Source: Thioclava sp. SK-1
GTDB lineage: Bacteria; Pseudomonadota; Alphaproteobacteria; Rhodobacterales; Rhodobacteraceae
Direction: 5' to 3'
Assembly (NCBI RefSeq): GCF_001705665.1
Contig: NZ_MDHA01000029.1
Coordinates: 23,181-87,180 of the forward strand
DNA length: 64,000 nucleotides
Made by a program: the position numbers and the translations under genes. Shown here piece after piece: positions 46,763 to 55,291 of the stretch. Under the pieces are notes generated by a model that was not told the DNA's origin, made no database searches, and was given only the letters and a program-made list of their open reading frames with translations. Positions within the stretch are counted from its first letter, which is position 1. Every line of letters starts with the position of its first letter.

Positions 46763-47469
46763 GGGGATTTCCTTTGGATCAGGGTCTGAGTTCCAAAGAA
46801 CAAAAAGCCCGCTTTCGCTTTTCAGGGGATCCGGCCCGAAAGCTATTAACAAGGGCGGGCCGTCAACGCGGTCCGCCCTCCTCAGCAACAAAGAAAAAGC
46901 CACGCAGCAAAACCGCCCAACTTGTTGATCAATAAGGCCGACATTGAGGCAGCGCGCGGCGATCGACCGCTAGGAGCCCATTGCGGAAGAGCCGATTTTG
47001 CGCTGCACGCGCACGCAGCGGAATGTTTGCTTCGGCGCAGCAAACATTCATGCCGCATCGCAGCCGTGGATCCTGTCGTTCGTGCGCAATGCAGCAAATT
47101 TCTCAGAGCCACTGGCTGCACAGCGGACAATGCAGACGATCAGGCAGCCGGAATCTGTGGCTCCGACTGCCTTTCAAGGCGTGGACGAACGCGTATCTAC
47201 AAGGGTTCGGCCACCAGCTCGACCAAGGTCTGCTCTACGATCACAGCCAGACGCACGGGTATCTCGGCGGGAACGGTAGGGGGGGAGAGGCAGCATGGTG
47301 AAAGAGTTTCGGGCTGCGGTCGAGGAAGAGGCCCGTCCTAGACTAGGCTGCAAGCCGAAAACTCGCGCGACCCGCCGATGAAGGGGGCAATGATGGCACA
47401 GACGATGTAGATCGGCAGCACGGATGGCGCGTGAGTGCGACAATCGGCGCTTTCAGCGGTCCTACATAA
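46763..47469. other. Regulatory interval with a 10-bp hairpin
   Basis: About 700 bases without a credible gene; plus-strand frames here are Cys/Arg-rich noise. It contains a leader repeat (46803-46823) and a perfect inverted repeat GAATGTTTGC / GCAAACATTC (47021-47030 and 47040-47049, 9-base loop). The promoter of the large minus-strand gene must lie in this interval. Confidence 0.5.
46803..46823 (-). repeat. 21-bp leader repeat, copy 2
   Basis: Plus-strand text AAAAGCCCGCTTTCGCTTTTC, 41 bases before the start codon of the giant methylase/helicase. On the minus strand it can form AAAAGC / GCTTTT followed by T. No gene lies upstream, so it is a leader element here rather than an end-of-gene terminator. 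Confidence 0.65.
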
Positions 47470-47489
47470 ATGGTACGATTAATTACCAT
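47470..47489 (+). promoter_or_regulatory. TetR-type operator
   Basis: ATGGTA and TACCAT (perfect 6-bp arms, 8-base centre CGATTAAT) lie 17 bases ahead of the tetR start codon, the usual place for autorepression. The first ATG of the open frame is inside this dyad, which argues for the later start at 47506. Confidence 0.65.
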
Positions 47490-47505
47490 AAGATTCGAGG
47501 CCGCC

Positions 47506-48168
47506 ATGACCGAACCTTCCACTGATCCTGATTCGAAGATTCGCAAACTCACCCCGCGCGGTAAGGAGCGACTGGAGGCGCTGACTGACATGGCAGCTGA
47601 ACAGTTCCTCGCCCATGGCTTCAATGCCGTCTCGCTCGATACCCTGATCGCGATGGCGGGCGGCTCGCGGCGCAACATCTACGAGCGGTTCGGCGGCAAA
47701 GAGGGCCTGTTCACCGAGGTGGTCCGCCAGCTTTGTGCCCAGCTCGACCGTTCGCTGGCCGCGCTCGATCTGGACAATCTGGAACCGACCGAGGCGCTGA
47801 TGCAGTTTTCCCTGCGCTCGCTGGAGATCGTACAAGATCCCCGCACGCTCGCTCTGCACCGATTGATGATCGCCGAGGGGCCGCGTTTCCCAGAGCTTGC
47901 GCAGGCGATCTACGACCACGGCCATCATCGTGCAATCCTGCAGCTTGCGACACTGATCGAGGGCTGGCAGGCGGCGGGTCACTTCACCAGCGACCAGCAT
48001 GCCGAGGCTCTGGCGGCACGGTTCGTCAACCTGCTCGTGACCGATTTTCAGTATGAGGCGCTCACCGGCCGCGGCCCCACAACGATGGATGCCGCCGAGA
48101 TGCAGTGCCGCGCCAAGGACTGCACGCAACTCTTCTTCCACGGCGCTTGCGCTGATGCCCTACTTTAA
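47506..48168 (+). CDS. TetR-family transcriptional regulator
   Basis: 220 residues from the ATG at 47506 (CGAGG 5 bases upstream). HTH at about residues 30-75: AAEQFLAHGFNAVSLDTLIA, then GGSRRNIYERFGGKEGLF. The C-terminal half is helical and fits the TetR_C ligand domain. It likely represses itself and the DoxX-like gene 11 bases downstream, responding to an unknown small molecule. Confidence 0.9.
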   Translation: MTEPSTDPDSKIRKLTPRGKERLEALTDMAAEQFLAHGFNAVSLDTLIAMAGGSRRNIYERFGGKEGLFTEVVRQLCAQLDRSLAALDLDNLEPTEALMQFSLRSLEIVQDPRTLALHRLMIAEGPRFPELAQAIYDHGHHRAILQLATLIEGWQAAGHFTSDQHAEALAARFVNLLVTDFQYEALTGRGPTTMDAAEMQCRAKDCTQLFFHGACADALL

Positions 48169-48179
48169 GGAAACTCAAA

Positions 48180-48512
48180 ATGATCGATCTGAGCCCACCC
48201 GGCATTCTCGCCCTGCTGCTGGCCGCTTTCTTCTTGATTGGGGCCGCGGGGAACGCAATAGGCCCGGGTCCCGTCCGTGCCGACTACGCCCGCTGGGGTT
48301 TTCCGAGCTGGTTCCGGCACGTGACAGCCGCGCTGGAGCTGGCCACGGCACTGCTTCTCGTCCTGATAGAGCAAAGGCTGTTTGGGATCGCACTCGGCGG
48401 TGCCGTGATGGCCGGGGCATTGCTGACCTTGATACAACATCAAGAATTCCGTCACGCCATTGCCCCAGCCGTGGTCATCGCCCTACTTCTGGCGCTCTGG
48501 GTCATGACCTGA
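48180..48512 (+). CDS. DoxX-like small membrane protein
   Basis: 110 residues with four hydrophobic segments. The pattern RADYARWGFPSWFRHVTAAL then ELATALLL matches the DoxX-like family of inner-membrane proteins, some linked to redox or thiosulfate metabolism. AAGGAAACTC precedes the ATG, 11 bases after tetR, so the pair is one operon. Confidence 0.82.
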   Translation: MIDLSPPGILALLLAAFFLIGAAGNAIGPGPVRADYARWGFPSWFRHVTAALELATALLLVLIEQRLFGIALGGAVMAGALLTLIQHQEFRHAIAPAVVIALLLALWVMT

Positions 48513-48624
48513 GTTCCCTGATGGTGGTGGAACTTTCATCTAACGAGGATCTGATTGGGCGGAAGCGGTATCCTTGGAACCGCGGCAGGCCCGGCGGCAA
48601 ACTGGTCGAAAAACCGGGACCACC

Positions 48625-48795
48625 TCTCACCCCTCCGGCGATCCGCAGCCAAGCCAGGCCGACATCGACATGACACGGAAGATCGTTGATGCCTGCAGGG
48701 TGATGAGCATCACCGTCCACGATCACCTCATCGTCGGCTTCGGGCGAGAGCAGGCCGCGTTCAGCATGCGCGCGGCGGGGATGTTGGGCGATTAG
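48625..48795 (+). pseudogene. radC: 3' remnant of a radC-like gene
   Basis: The translation [20 protein letters not shown] then [18 protein letters not shown] is the C-terminal JAB/MPN metalloprotease core of RadC (the HxHPSGDP...S..D motif, here missing the first His). The start and most of the protein are absent; the ORF upstream is unrelated. RadC genes are common on mobile elements, so this is a relic of one. Confidence 0.75.
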
Positions 48796-49066
48796 GGTCG
48801 CGGGCGTTTCAGGCCTTGGTTGGCGAGTTGCACAGGGGAGCGGAAGCTCGACTCCACGCCGATATTGTCTCGCTAGCGCCGAAGCCGCCGTTCAGGCAGC
48901 CTGCGGCGAAGGCCGGGGCCGAGCCCAAAGTATTGGATGCTGCATCGTGCACCTATGGGGTAAAGCGCAACCAAACATGCTTTGCATATTCGCGCACTTG
49001 GGCTAATCTGAAGTCTCTTCCAGACTGGCGCTATTTGTATTTTCACGTGAGCTGTTCGAAATTCTG

Positions 49067-49885
49067 ATGTCAAAAAAGAAGTCAAATCTCGGATACTGTG
49101 CACTTACTGGTTCATACGGCAAGTTCGTAAAGTGCCACATATTACCACAAGCCTTTACCCGCCCTGCAGTCAAAGGCGAAGCCCTGTACCAATCGAGTAA
49201 AGGGAGTGGAGAGCGAAGAAGATGGTCCAGTTGGTACGACCAAAACCTAGTTACAAGGGAAGGAGAAGACTTTCTTTCTGAAATAGACGATGCAGCGATT
49301 AAGTTACTTAGAAGGCATCAGCTTGTCTGGAGCGGCTGGACCGTGTTTCGTCCGCATTTTGAGAAGATGGCGCTTACGCTACCGGACCACGGCTATCGGA
49401 AGGTGAAAATTGCCGAAGTAAGCAAATTGATCCGCTTTGCTCTTAGCATAGCTTGGCGAGCGTCCGCGTCGTCGCTTCCAGATATTGCGGAAGCAAAACT
49501 CGGGGCGGAGGAAGAAGAAAGGCTAAGGGAGTTTGTATTAGGAGAGCCGATTGTTGGCGCTTCGCCGTTTCCTATTTCGCTGACACAGCTTTCAACAGTA
49601 GGGATGACACACAATCAGTCTCCGGGGATCGACGAGAAACGAATTGTTGACCTCGAAGGCTCCAACGATCAATTCGTGAAGATAATGCGAATTTATTTAG
49701 ACGGCCTAATTCTGCATGTGCATCTATCTCAACTCCCCCAAGAACATGTTGCGAGCAATCCACTCTTCTTAGGCAGTACCGACCATGCGCTCATCACGTC
49801 TGTTACTTACGAGGCATCTTTTCAATATGAAAATATGCTGCACGTAATGCGTGAATGCTATCCTTCACTGATTGAAGCAGGCTGA
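49067..49885 (+). CDS. Hypothetical protein with an HNH-like N-terminus
   Basis: 272 residues. The N-terminus LGYCALTGSYGKFVKCHILP then QAFTRPAVKGEA resembles the first zinc/His part of HNH-type nucleases (C..L-G....-K-H-ILP), and GSGERRRWSSWYDQNLVTRE and EDFLSEIDDAAIKLLRRHQL look conserved. The rest is mixed alpha/beta. The gene is somewhat AT-richer than its neighbours and stands alone between a radC relic and the toxin-antitoxin pair. Nuclease activity is only a suggestion. Confidence 0.6.
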   Translation: MSKKKSNLGYCALTGSYGKFVKCHILPQAFTRPAVKGEALYQSSKGSGERRRWSSWYDQNLVTREGEDFLSEIDDAAIKLLRRHQLVWSGWTVFRPHFEKMALTLPDHGYRKVKIAEVSKLIRFALSIAWRASASSLPDIAEAKLGAEEEERLREFVLGEPIVGASPFPISLTQLSTVGMTHNQSPGIDEKRIVDLEGSNDQFVKIMRIYLDGLILHVHLSQLPQEHVASNPLFLGSTDHALITSVTYEASFQYENMLHVMRECYPSLIEAG

Positions 49886-50155
49886 CTGCGTCCGCTCAGG
49901 GGCTCAGTGCAGCCATTGGCGTAACCGCAACGAAATGGCGCTTTGTCCGGAATCTTACCAGTTCGTACACGATGCAGCGAACGGCAGGTGTACGGATAGG
50001 GAGGGACTTCTGAGAATTTCATCGTACCAGCCATATGACACACCAAAGCCGCCTATTTCACTTGGCCCAAGGGTGACGGCGGATTGAAACGCATAATGCC
50101 CCCCTTACTAGCAGCCTTAGCGTGGGATTCCGCCCCTTCCGGCATTCGACCCCAG

Positions 50156-50674
50156 TTACCGATCTGGCGCCGCTTCAAGGGAAGTTTCGAACCGCTTGTT
50201 CGCCGCCGCTGCTTCTTTCAAGAGCGCGTCGAAATTGTCAGGTGGGTTGCCATCTTCCAGCATCCCTTTGAACGTCGCATAGGCATCCGTCTTGCTGCCA
50301 TAGGCGCGCAGGGTCTTGTCGTCGTTCACCCAGGCCACCACGATGACCTTCGCATCGCTGTTGAACCGATAGAACAGCCGATACTGCTGGAAGAATTTCG
50401 CCCGGAACCAGTGCTTGCGGTGATCGCCGAGTGTGCCGCCGTGCCGGAAGGCGGCGGCACCCGGATCTGCCGGTATGGCCTCGGTGACCAGCTTGAAGAT
50501 GGCGGCCAGCCGTTTCGTGGAATTTTTCTTGCGCCAGGTCTTGGGATCGCTTGCCTTACGCGCCTCGATCTCCAGGGTCAGCCCTTCAAGCTGGTCCAGA
50601 AAGAGCGGATGCGCATAAATCGACCATCCGTTTACGACAAGGGGCGATTGGGCGGGCACGCTATCGCCACTCAT
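50156..50674 (-). CDS. yhaV: YhaV-family toxin (ribosome-dependent RNase)
   Basis: 172 residues matching the type II toxin YhaV: PLVVNGWSIYAHPLFLDQLE, then HWFRAKFFQQYRLFYRFNSD and KVIVVAWVNDDKTLRAYGSK. YhaV cleaves mRNA during translation unless bound by PrlF. Its ATG overlaps the antitoxin stop (ATGA), so the antitoxin is made first. It probably acts as plasmid addiction. Confidence 0.9.
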   Translation of the reverse strand: MSGDSVPAQSPLVVNGWSIYAHPLFLDQLEGLTLEIEARKASDPKTWRKKNSTKRLAAIFKLVTEAIPADPGAAAFRHGGTLGDHRKHWFRAKFFQQYRLFYRFNSDAKVIVVAWVNDDKTLRAYGSKTDAYATFKGMLEDGNPPDNFDALLKEAAAANKRFETSLEAAPDR

Positions 50675-50997
50675 TCATCCTCGAGCGATAGCGGCGCATC
50701 GAGATCGACGTCAACGTCTCCGACCAGTGCTGCAAGACGGTCATGCAAAGCCCCATCGAACGCCCGAATGCGGACCGGATGCGCCTTGATATCGGCCTCG
50801 ACAAAATCGAGAAAGGCTCCGAGCACGGGATCTTCCTCGTCGCTGCGCACGGGCTCGATATAGACCCTGCCACTCGGCTCGGTGCAGTAGCGAATCTGGT
50901 CGCCCTTGCCCAGCTTGAGCTGCTTTCGCACACCTGCCGGCACGGTTGTCTGATACCGATCAGTGAGCTTCGAGACATCTTGTGTGAGCACTGTCAT
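50671..50997 (-). CDS. prlF: PrlF/SohA-type AbrB antitoxin
   Basis: 108 residues from the ATG at 50997 (AGGAGA upstream). A SpoVT/AbrB DNA-binding fold is seen in LTDRYQTTVPAGVRKQLKLG and KGDQIRYCTEPSGRVYIEPV; the acidic C-terminus would block YhaV. As in other AbrB antitoxins it should bind its own promoter, where a dyad is visible at 51039-51058. Confidence 0.9.
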   Translation of the reverse strand: MTVLTQDVSKLTDRYQTTVPAGVRKQLKLGKGDQIRYCTEPSGRVYIEPVRSDEEDPVLGAFLDFVEADIKAHPVRIRAFDGALHDRLAALVGDVDVDLDAPLSLEDE

Positions 50998-51038
50998 GGC
51001 AGTCTCCTGAAAGAAAAGGGTCTTTGCTTCCTGCGATA

Positions 51039-51058
51039 GGTAATGCATTTGCATTGCC
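51039..51058 (-). promoter_or_regulatory. Operator of prlF-yhaV
   Basis: GGTAATGCATTTGCATTGCC, a 20-bp near-perfect palindrome (9-bp arms with one mismatch), 42 bases before the prlF start. Position and symmetry suit autoregulation by the antitoxin or the complex. Confidence 0.6.
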
Positions 51059-51121
51059 TTGTCAAGGCAAGCCGCAGGATCTGCTGTCGCCGGCAGGTCG
51101 ATGAACCGTCCGGCGCAGCAC

Positions 51122-51775
51122 CTATTCTCGCCCCGCCAGAAACTCCGCCAGCACCGGGCTGGCCGCGACATTCGCGGAGCTGAGCAGCTTCGAGCCAGCA
51201 AGCGAGGCCTTCGACAGTCGTACGAGCCCGCCGGTTTCCTCGATGCGGTAGCAGCGGCGTTTTTGCCGCCCCCGCCTGTAGTGCGTCGCAGTGACGATCT
51301 GGCAGGTGCTGCCATCGGTGAGCGTCACAGGGGTGGCGAGCCTGATCTTGTCGCCTTCCTGGTAGTCCGGGATTGCAGCCCAATTCCGGCAGCGCTGACG
51401 CCAGTCCTGGGCGTAGCTGTCCGGGTCTTTCAGGTCGGAGAGGAGCGCGATCAGCCCAAGGGGAGCACGAGACTCGTTCGGGCCAGCGCTTTCCTCCATG
51501 TCCTTGTAGCCCCAGCAGCCGTCATCGTATCGGGTGAGGAAGACAGCCCCGAAAGTAATGGAGCCATCCGCATCGGTGACATAGGTCATGTCTTCGACAG
51601 GGGTGCCGTCGAGATTGGTGACCTTTGCCGCCGCATACCAGGTTGAGCCGACCTTGCAGGCCTTGACCAGTTCGGTTTTGCGCGTGTCGCCCTCAAAAGT
51701 GCAGAGCCGGGTGATCTCCTCTCTCTCATCCACGTAGGTTTTGACGCGGCGATCGGTATAGAAGAGCCAACCCAT
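51122..51775 (-). CDS. Plasmid block protein, probably DUF6927
   Basis: 217 residues. Recognisable conserved stretches are MGWLFYTDRRVKTYVDEREE, TWYAAAKV, AVFLTRYDDGCWGYKDMEES and SDLKDPDSYAQDWRQRC; I associate these with DUF6927 but cannot confirm the number. Its ATG overlaps the stop of the upstream gene (TAATG). A basic RRGRQKRRCYR patch could contact nucleic acid. Confidence 0.72.
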   Translation of the reverse strand: MGWLFYTDRRVKTYVDEREEITRLCTFEGDTRKTELVKACKVGSTWYAAAKVTNLDGTPVEDMTYVTDADGSITFGAVFLTRYDDGCWGYKDMEESAGPNESRAPLGLIALLSDLKDPDSYAQDWRQRCRNWAAIPDYQEGDKIRLATPVTLTDGSTCQIVTATHYRRGRQKRRCYRIEETGGLVRLSKASLAGSKLLSSANVAASPVLAEFLAGRE

Positions 51776-52368
51776 TATGCCGCCCTCCGGTCATCGATCT
51801 CCATGAGCGCATCAAGCGGCACGCGATAGGGCTGCATGGCGTCAAAATCCTCGCAATTGCAACAGTTCTGCACGATCGCGAAGGTGTCGCAGGCATCCTT
51901 GAGGATAACCCGGAAGGTGCCGCCGAGGCCCGAGGGCACTTCGTAGGTCCCGCCGATGAGATAATCCGAGGCCCGGCGTTTGAGGACGCGGATGCTGTGG
52001 CCATCGGTGGCGAGCCGGATGGCCCCCCGCCCCCGGTCGATGAGCACCTGCACGTCATCCAGGATGTCGGTGTAGAACTGGCCGGTCAGATCGCGAAACG
52101 CCATGCGGCGCTGCGCCATCCAGTCGGTGTCTCGAAACGGGTTCATGCCATCGGCGAAGGCGAAGGAGGGATCGGCCTGTTCGGTGGTGACGATGCGGGT
52201 GGTCGTGCCATCGATGCCGTTCGAGCGCAGATGCACACCATTGCCGACGATGAGGATCAGGGCGGGCCTGTCCACCGGCCCGTTCCAGTTGGGCAGGAAG
52301 GTTTTGCAGGCGCGCGCATGTGCGATTTGCGCCGCGACAGCGGACGCAGAGAACTTGAGAATAGCCAT
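51775..52368 (-). CDS. Hypothetical plasmid block protein
   Basis: 197 residues from the ATG at 52368. Alpha/beta composition with LILIVGNGVHLRSNGIDGTT, ADGMNPFRDTDWMAQRRMAF and late Cys in IVQNCCNCEDFDAMQPYRVP. No named family recognised, though the gene keeps a fixed place between the ParB-domain gene and the DUF6927 gene, with which it is coupled by stop/start overlap. Confidence 0.7.
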   Translation of the reverse strand: MAILKFSASAVAAQIAHARACKTFLPNWNGPVDRPALILIVGNGVHLRSNGIDGTTTRIVTTEQADPSFAFADGMNPFRDTDWMAQRRMAFRDLTGQFYTDILDDVQVLIDRGRGAIRLATDGHSIRVLKRRASDYLIGGTYEVPSGLGGTFRVILKDACDTFAIVQNCCNCEDFDAMQPYRVPLDALMEIDDRRAA

Positions 52369-52441
52369 GGGATGTCTTTCCGTTGGGTGGGGGAGGGTCG
52401 ACCCGCGCCGGAGGAATGTCTCGCGCGGGTCGCGTGATGGC

Positions 52442-54424
52442 TCAGGCCGCTTGCGCGACCTCGCTGTCAGGCTCCGGGGTTTCCGCAGTGGGCTCCGCCT
52501 CATCAAAGGCGACACCGGCGGTCTGCATCATCGGCGGGCACCAGGCGGCCACGGCAGTGCGCTGCGCGTCCGTGAGCGTGGCGTAGGGCTCGGCGAAGAG
52601 CTTGTCACAAAAGGCGACGATCTCTTTCTTGCTCGACGAGGCCAGCGTCACCGCCTCCTGGGCCAGACCCAGTTCCTCGCCGAGGATCTTCAGGAGCCAG
52701 GCCTTTTTAAAGCGGTTGAAGAGCGCCGCGTTCGGCGTCCAGTGGGCGCGGATGTCGGGCATGATCTCGATCTCGAACGCATGCATCAGGCTGTCGCGCC
52801 GAGGATCCCGCGCGAAGCAGGACTGCGTGGTGCTGGCCGTGGCATAGGCCACGAGCTTGGCCTTCTCCCCTGCATCGAACGCGCGAAACGCCGCGAACTG
52901 ATCGGCGGGCGCGCGGGTGTCATCGAGCCAGGACAGATCAAGCGCATCATGCGCCGCCGCCACCTGCTCAAGCGAGATCTCATCGATCTCGTCCATCTTG
53001 GCGTGGGTACGATATTCCTTGCGGGCCTCGATCTTGATCGCCTGCGTGACACTCATGCCGCTGACCAGAACATCACTGACCAGCTTGAAGAGCGTCAGAT
53101 CGAGCGTGGCCTCCGGATGCAGCGCCATCGCAGCGCCAAGGGCCATGGCCCGCTCGGTCTTGAGGTCCTCAGCCAGCGAGGCCGGGTAGGTGATCTCGCC
53201 CAGGTCAGGGGCCTCTTCCCCCGTCGGGCTAGTCGAGGCGCCGCGCTTGCCCTCCTCTTTTACGGTGTCCTCCGGGCGCACGAGACCCACATGGAGCGTG
53301 ATCTGCCCACCCTGCCACGACGCGATCACCCCAGACCGCGCGAGGTCCTCTGCGCTGTAGGCCTCCTGCAGATCGCGCGCTTCCTCTTCCAAGGCGTCCA
53401 CGCGCTCGTAAAGGGCATTGTAGGCACCGTCCTCGAGCCCCTCATTCTCCATCTCGAGCTGCAATTTCTCGAGTTCGGCGCTGATCTCATCGATGCGCTT
53501 CTGGGCAGCCTCATCCGGCTCGATCGGGCCGGGATAGACGCGGCCGAAGTCGGCCATGGTCGCGTAATCATAGCGCACCATCGCATCGGCCCAGGCAAAG
53601 CCCAGCTTTATGCGGGCCTCTTCGGCGGCAGCCCCGAGCTTCTCGAGCAAGATGGTCTCGACCAGCGCCGCATCCTCGAGCACGGAATGTTCTTCCAGAA
53701 GATCGGCCGCGACAGCGCCGCCCCGCGCCTCGTAGTCCGCGCGCACGAAAGCCCCGATATCGTCACTGACCTGCACACCGCGGGATTTGAGCGCCTGACG
53801 GACGGTATAGGCCTGCAGATAGCCGCCGTCTTTCGTGAGCGCCTCGAAGACCTCGCGCTGCGCCTCCTGGCTCGGATGCTCGGCGAAGGCCTTCATCGTG
53901 TCGAGCGTGATCACCTTGCCCCGGGCCGCGGCGCGGATGTCGGGGTGGATAAGGCCATAGCGCAACCGGCCTTTCACGGCGGCTACCGTGGTGCCGAAGG
54001 TCTTTGCGATGGTCTCGGGCGTCTGGCCGTCGACCTCCATCATCCGGGCAAAGGCCTCGAACTCGTCGATAGCATTCATCGGTGCCTGGGTGATGTTCTC
54101 GGCGAGCGACAGTGCCGTGGTGACGTCGCAGTCTTCCGGCACAAGGCGGCAGTCCACCTTGGTCTTCGCCGTGAACCCCTTGGCGGCCTTGTCGGCAACC
54201 AGCTCCTTCAGCGCGGCATGGCGCCGGCCACCGGCCAGCACCGCGTACTTGCCGTCAAGCTTCTGGACCAAGAGCGGCTGGAGCAGGCCCAGCACAGCGA
54301 TGCTGGCCTTCAGATGCGCGATGTTCTCGGGGTCATAAGTTTCCGGCGCGTTGCTGCGTACATTGGCGGGATGCGGGACCAGATCGCCGATGGCGACAGT
54401 GAGAGGGGCAAAGCTTGAGGTCAT
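52442..54424 (-). CDS. ParB/Spo0J-like nuclease-domain plasmid protein
   Basis: 660 residues. The N-terminal ParB domain has LVPHPANVRSNAPETYDPEN, LGLLQPLLVQ and YAVLAGGRRHAALKELVA, then SLAENITQAPMNAIDEFEAF and an HTH ETIAKTFGTTVAAVKGRLRY. The remaining 400 residues are helical (coiled coil around residues 290-350) and unassigned. It is not the RepB of the replicon (58952-60022) and is not paired with a ParA, so it is one of the long ParB-like accessory proteins found next to DUF736 and antirestriction genes. Function unknown. Confidence 0.87.
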   Translation of the reverse strand: MTSSFAPLTVAIGDLVPHPANVRSNAPETYDPENIAHLKASIAVLGLLQPLLVQKLDGKYAVLAGGRRHAALKELVADKAAKGFTAKTKVDCRLVPEDCDVTTALSLAENITQAPMNAIDEFEAFARMMEVDGQTPETIAKTFGTTVAAVKGRLRYGLIHPDIRAAARGKVITLDTMKAFAEHPSQEAQREVFEALTKDGGYLQAYTVRQALKSRGVQVSDDIGAFVRADYEARGGAVAADLLEEHSVLEDAALVETILLEKLGAAAEEARIKLGFAWADAMVRYDYATMADFGRVYPGPIEPDEAAQKRIDEISAELEKLQLEMENEGLEDGAYNALYERVDALEEEARDLQEAYSAEDLARSGVIASWQGGQITLHVGLVRPEDTVKEEGKRGASTSPTGEEAPDLGEITYPASLAEDLKTERAMALGAAMALHPEATLDLTLFKLVSDVLVSGMSVTQAIKIEARKEYRTHAKMDEIDEISLEQVAAAHDALDLSWLDDTRAPADQFAAFRAFDAGEKAKLVAYATASTTQSCFARDPRRDSLMHAFEIEIMPDIRAHWTPNAALFNRFKKAWLLKILGEELGLAQEAVTLASSSKKEIVAFCDKLFAEPYATLTDAQRTAVAAWCPPMMQTAGVAFDEAEPTAETPEPDSEVAQAA

Positions 54425-54580
54425 GGGATATCCTTCCAGGTGGGTGAGGTGTGGCCCGCGTTCACGCGCGTGACCAATCCCCGGTTTCAGGGATCACCAC
54501 GACAAAAGGCCCACTCTCCCTTTGAGGGGTCAGTGGGCCTTCATCGCCTGGGGTTTCAGGAGGGGGTGTCCCCTACCCTT

Positions 54581-54970
54581 CTACCAGTCGCGCGCCAGCA
54601 TGATGGTCAGCACGCGCATGGTGGTGGCGGGATTGTCCGGGGTCTCAGCCCCGTAGCGGAAATCCGAGTCTGCTTCATAGAGATCGATTTTCCAGAACAC
54701 GGTCTCGCCCCGGATCTCAACTGCTCCGAAATCGTGCCATCCCTCGGGATCATTCTCAGGCTCGAATGTGGCAAACTCACCGGTCGCCTTCACCGCCTCG
54801 GCCATGAAGCCGTCACCGGCCTCCATAAGCGCGCGGGTGACATGCATCCGGCCCTGGATGGGCTGCGCGGGCGGCACCCCAAGGCACGCGAGCTTGCGAA
54901 ACGCGTCGTTCTGCGCCGCGATCACGGTCGGATCCGGACGGTCTGGCTGGGGTTGAACGGTCATGGACAT
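54581..54970 (-). CDS. DUF3768 protein
   Basis: 129 residues from the ATG at 54970 (or the ATG two codons later). The DUF3768 pattern is clear: IAAQNDAFRKL, HVTRALMEAG, the acidic FEPENDPEGWHDFGAVEIRG, FWKIDLYE and late TRVLTIMLARDW-like end (TMRVLTIMLARDW). DUF3768 genes are near-constant companions of DUF736 and ParB-like genes on alphaproteobacterial plasmids; function unknown. AAGGAGA lies upstream. Confidence 0.88.
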   Translation of the reverse strand: MSMTVQPQPDRPDPTVIAAQNDAFRKLACLGVPPAQPIQGRMHVTRALMEAGDGFMAEAVKATGEFATFEPENDPEGWHDFGAVEIRGETVFWKIDLYEADSDFRYGAETPDNPATTMRVLTIMLARDW

Positions 54971-55004
54971 GGGGATCTCCTTTGAGAAGTTGAAACACCT
55001 TTCC

Positions 55005-55025
55005 CAAAGCCCGCTTTCACTTTTC
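55005..55025 (-). repeat. 21-bp leader repeat, copy 3
   Basis: Plus-strand text CAAAGCCCGCTTTCACTTTTC, 35 bases before the DUF3768 start codon. It differs from copies 1 and 2 at only two or three positions. Looser versions occur at 41149-41169, 54504-54527 and 56830-56853. Confidence 0.65.
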
Positions 55026-55057
55026 CGCTTGGCAGAAGGACCGAAGCGAATGGTGCC

Positions 55058-55268
55058 CTACCCGAACAGCCCCTTGGGTCTGTAATTCGGGTAGGGGATG
55101 GTTTTGATCCAGCCGTCTTGTTCATTGATGCTCTCGAGCGCTACCGAGAACGGATAAGCGCCCTCGGACTGGCTCCACCACTAGGCACCGCGCTTGAAGG
55201 TGATGATCCGGCTAGCGGCCGTCTTCGAAGCAGGCCACCCGCAGCGTCTTGGGTTCCTTGCGTGACAT
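55058..55268 (-). pseudogene. Decayed small gene (one frameshift, one stop)
   Basis: An ATG at 55268 begins MSRKEPKTLRVACFEDGR and stops at TAG. Shifting one base gives RIITFKRGA, a second TAG, then WWSQSEGAYPFSVALES and NEQDGWIKTIPYPNYRPKG ending at 55058. The pieces read as one protein of about 70 residues, so the gene has a single-base frameshift and one in-frame stop. It follows the ArdC-like gene. Confidence 0.55.
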
Positions 55269-55291
55269 GCGAGTCTCCGTTCTGTCTGTGG

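Noticed and set aside
46922..47341. 139-codon plus-strand frame with many Cys and Arg
   Set aside because: Includes a hairpin and looks like random GC-rich reading.
52103..54418. 771-codon plus-strand frame
   Set aside because: Exact antisense of the ParB-domain gene, Arg/His/Gly-rich.
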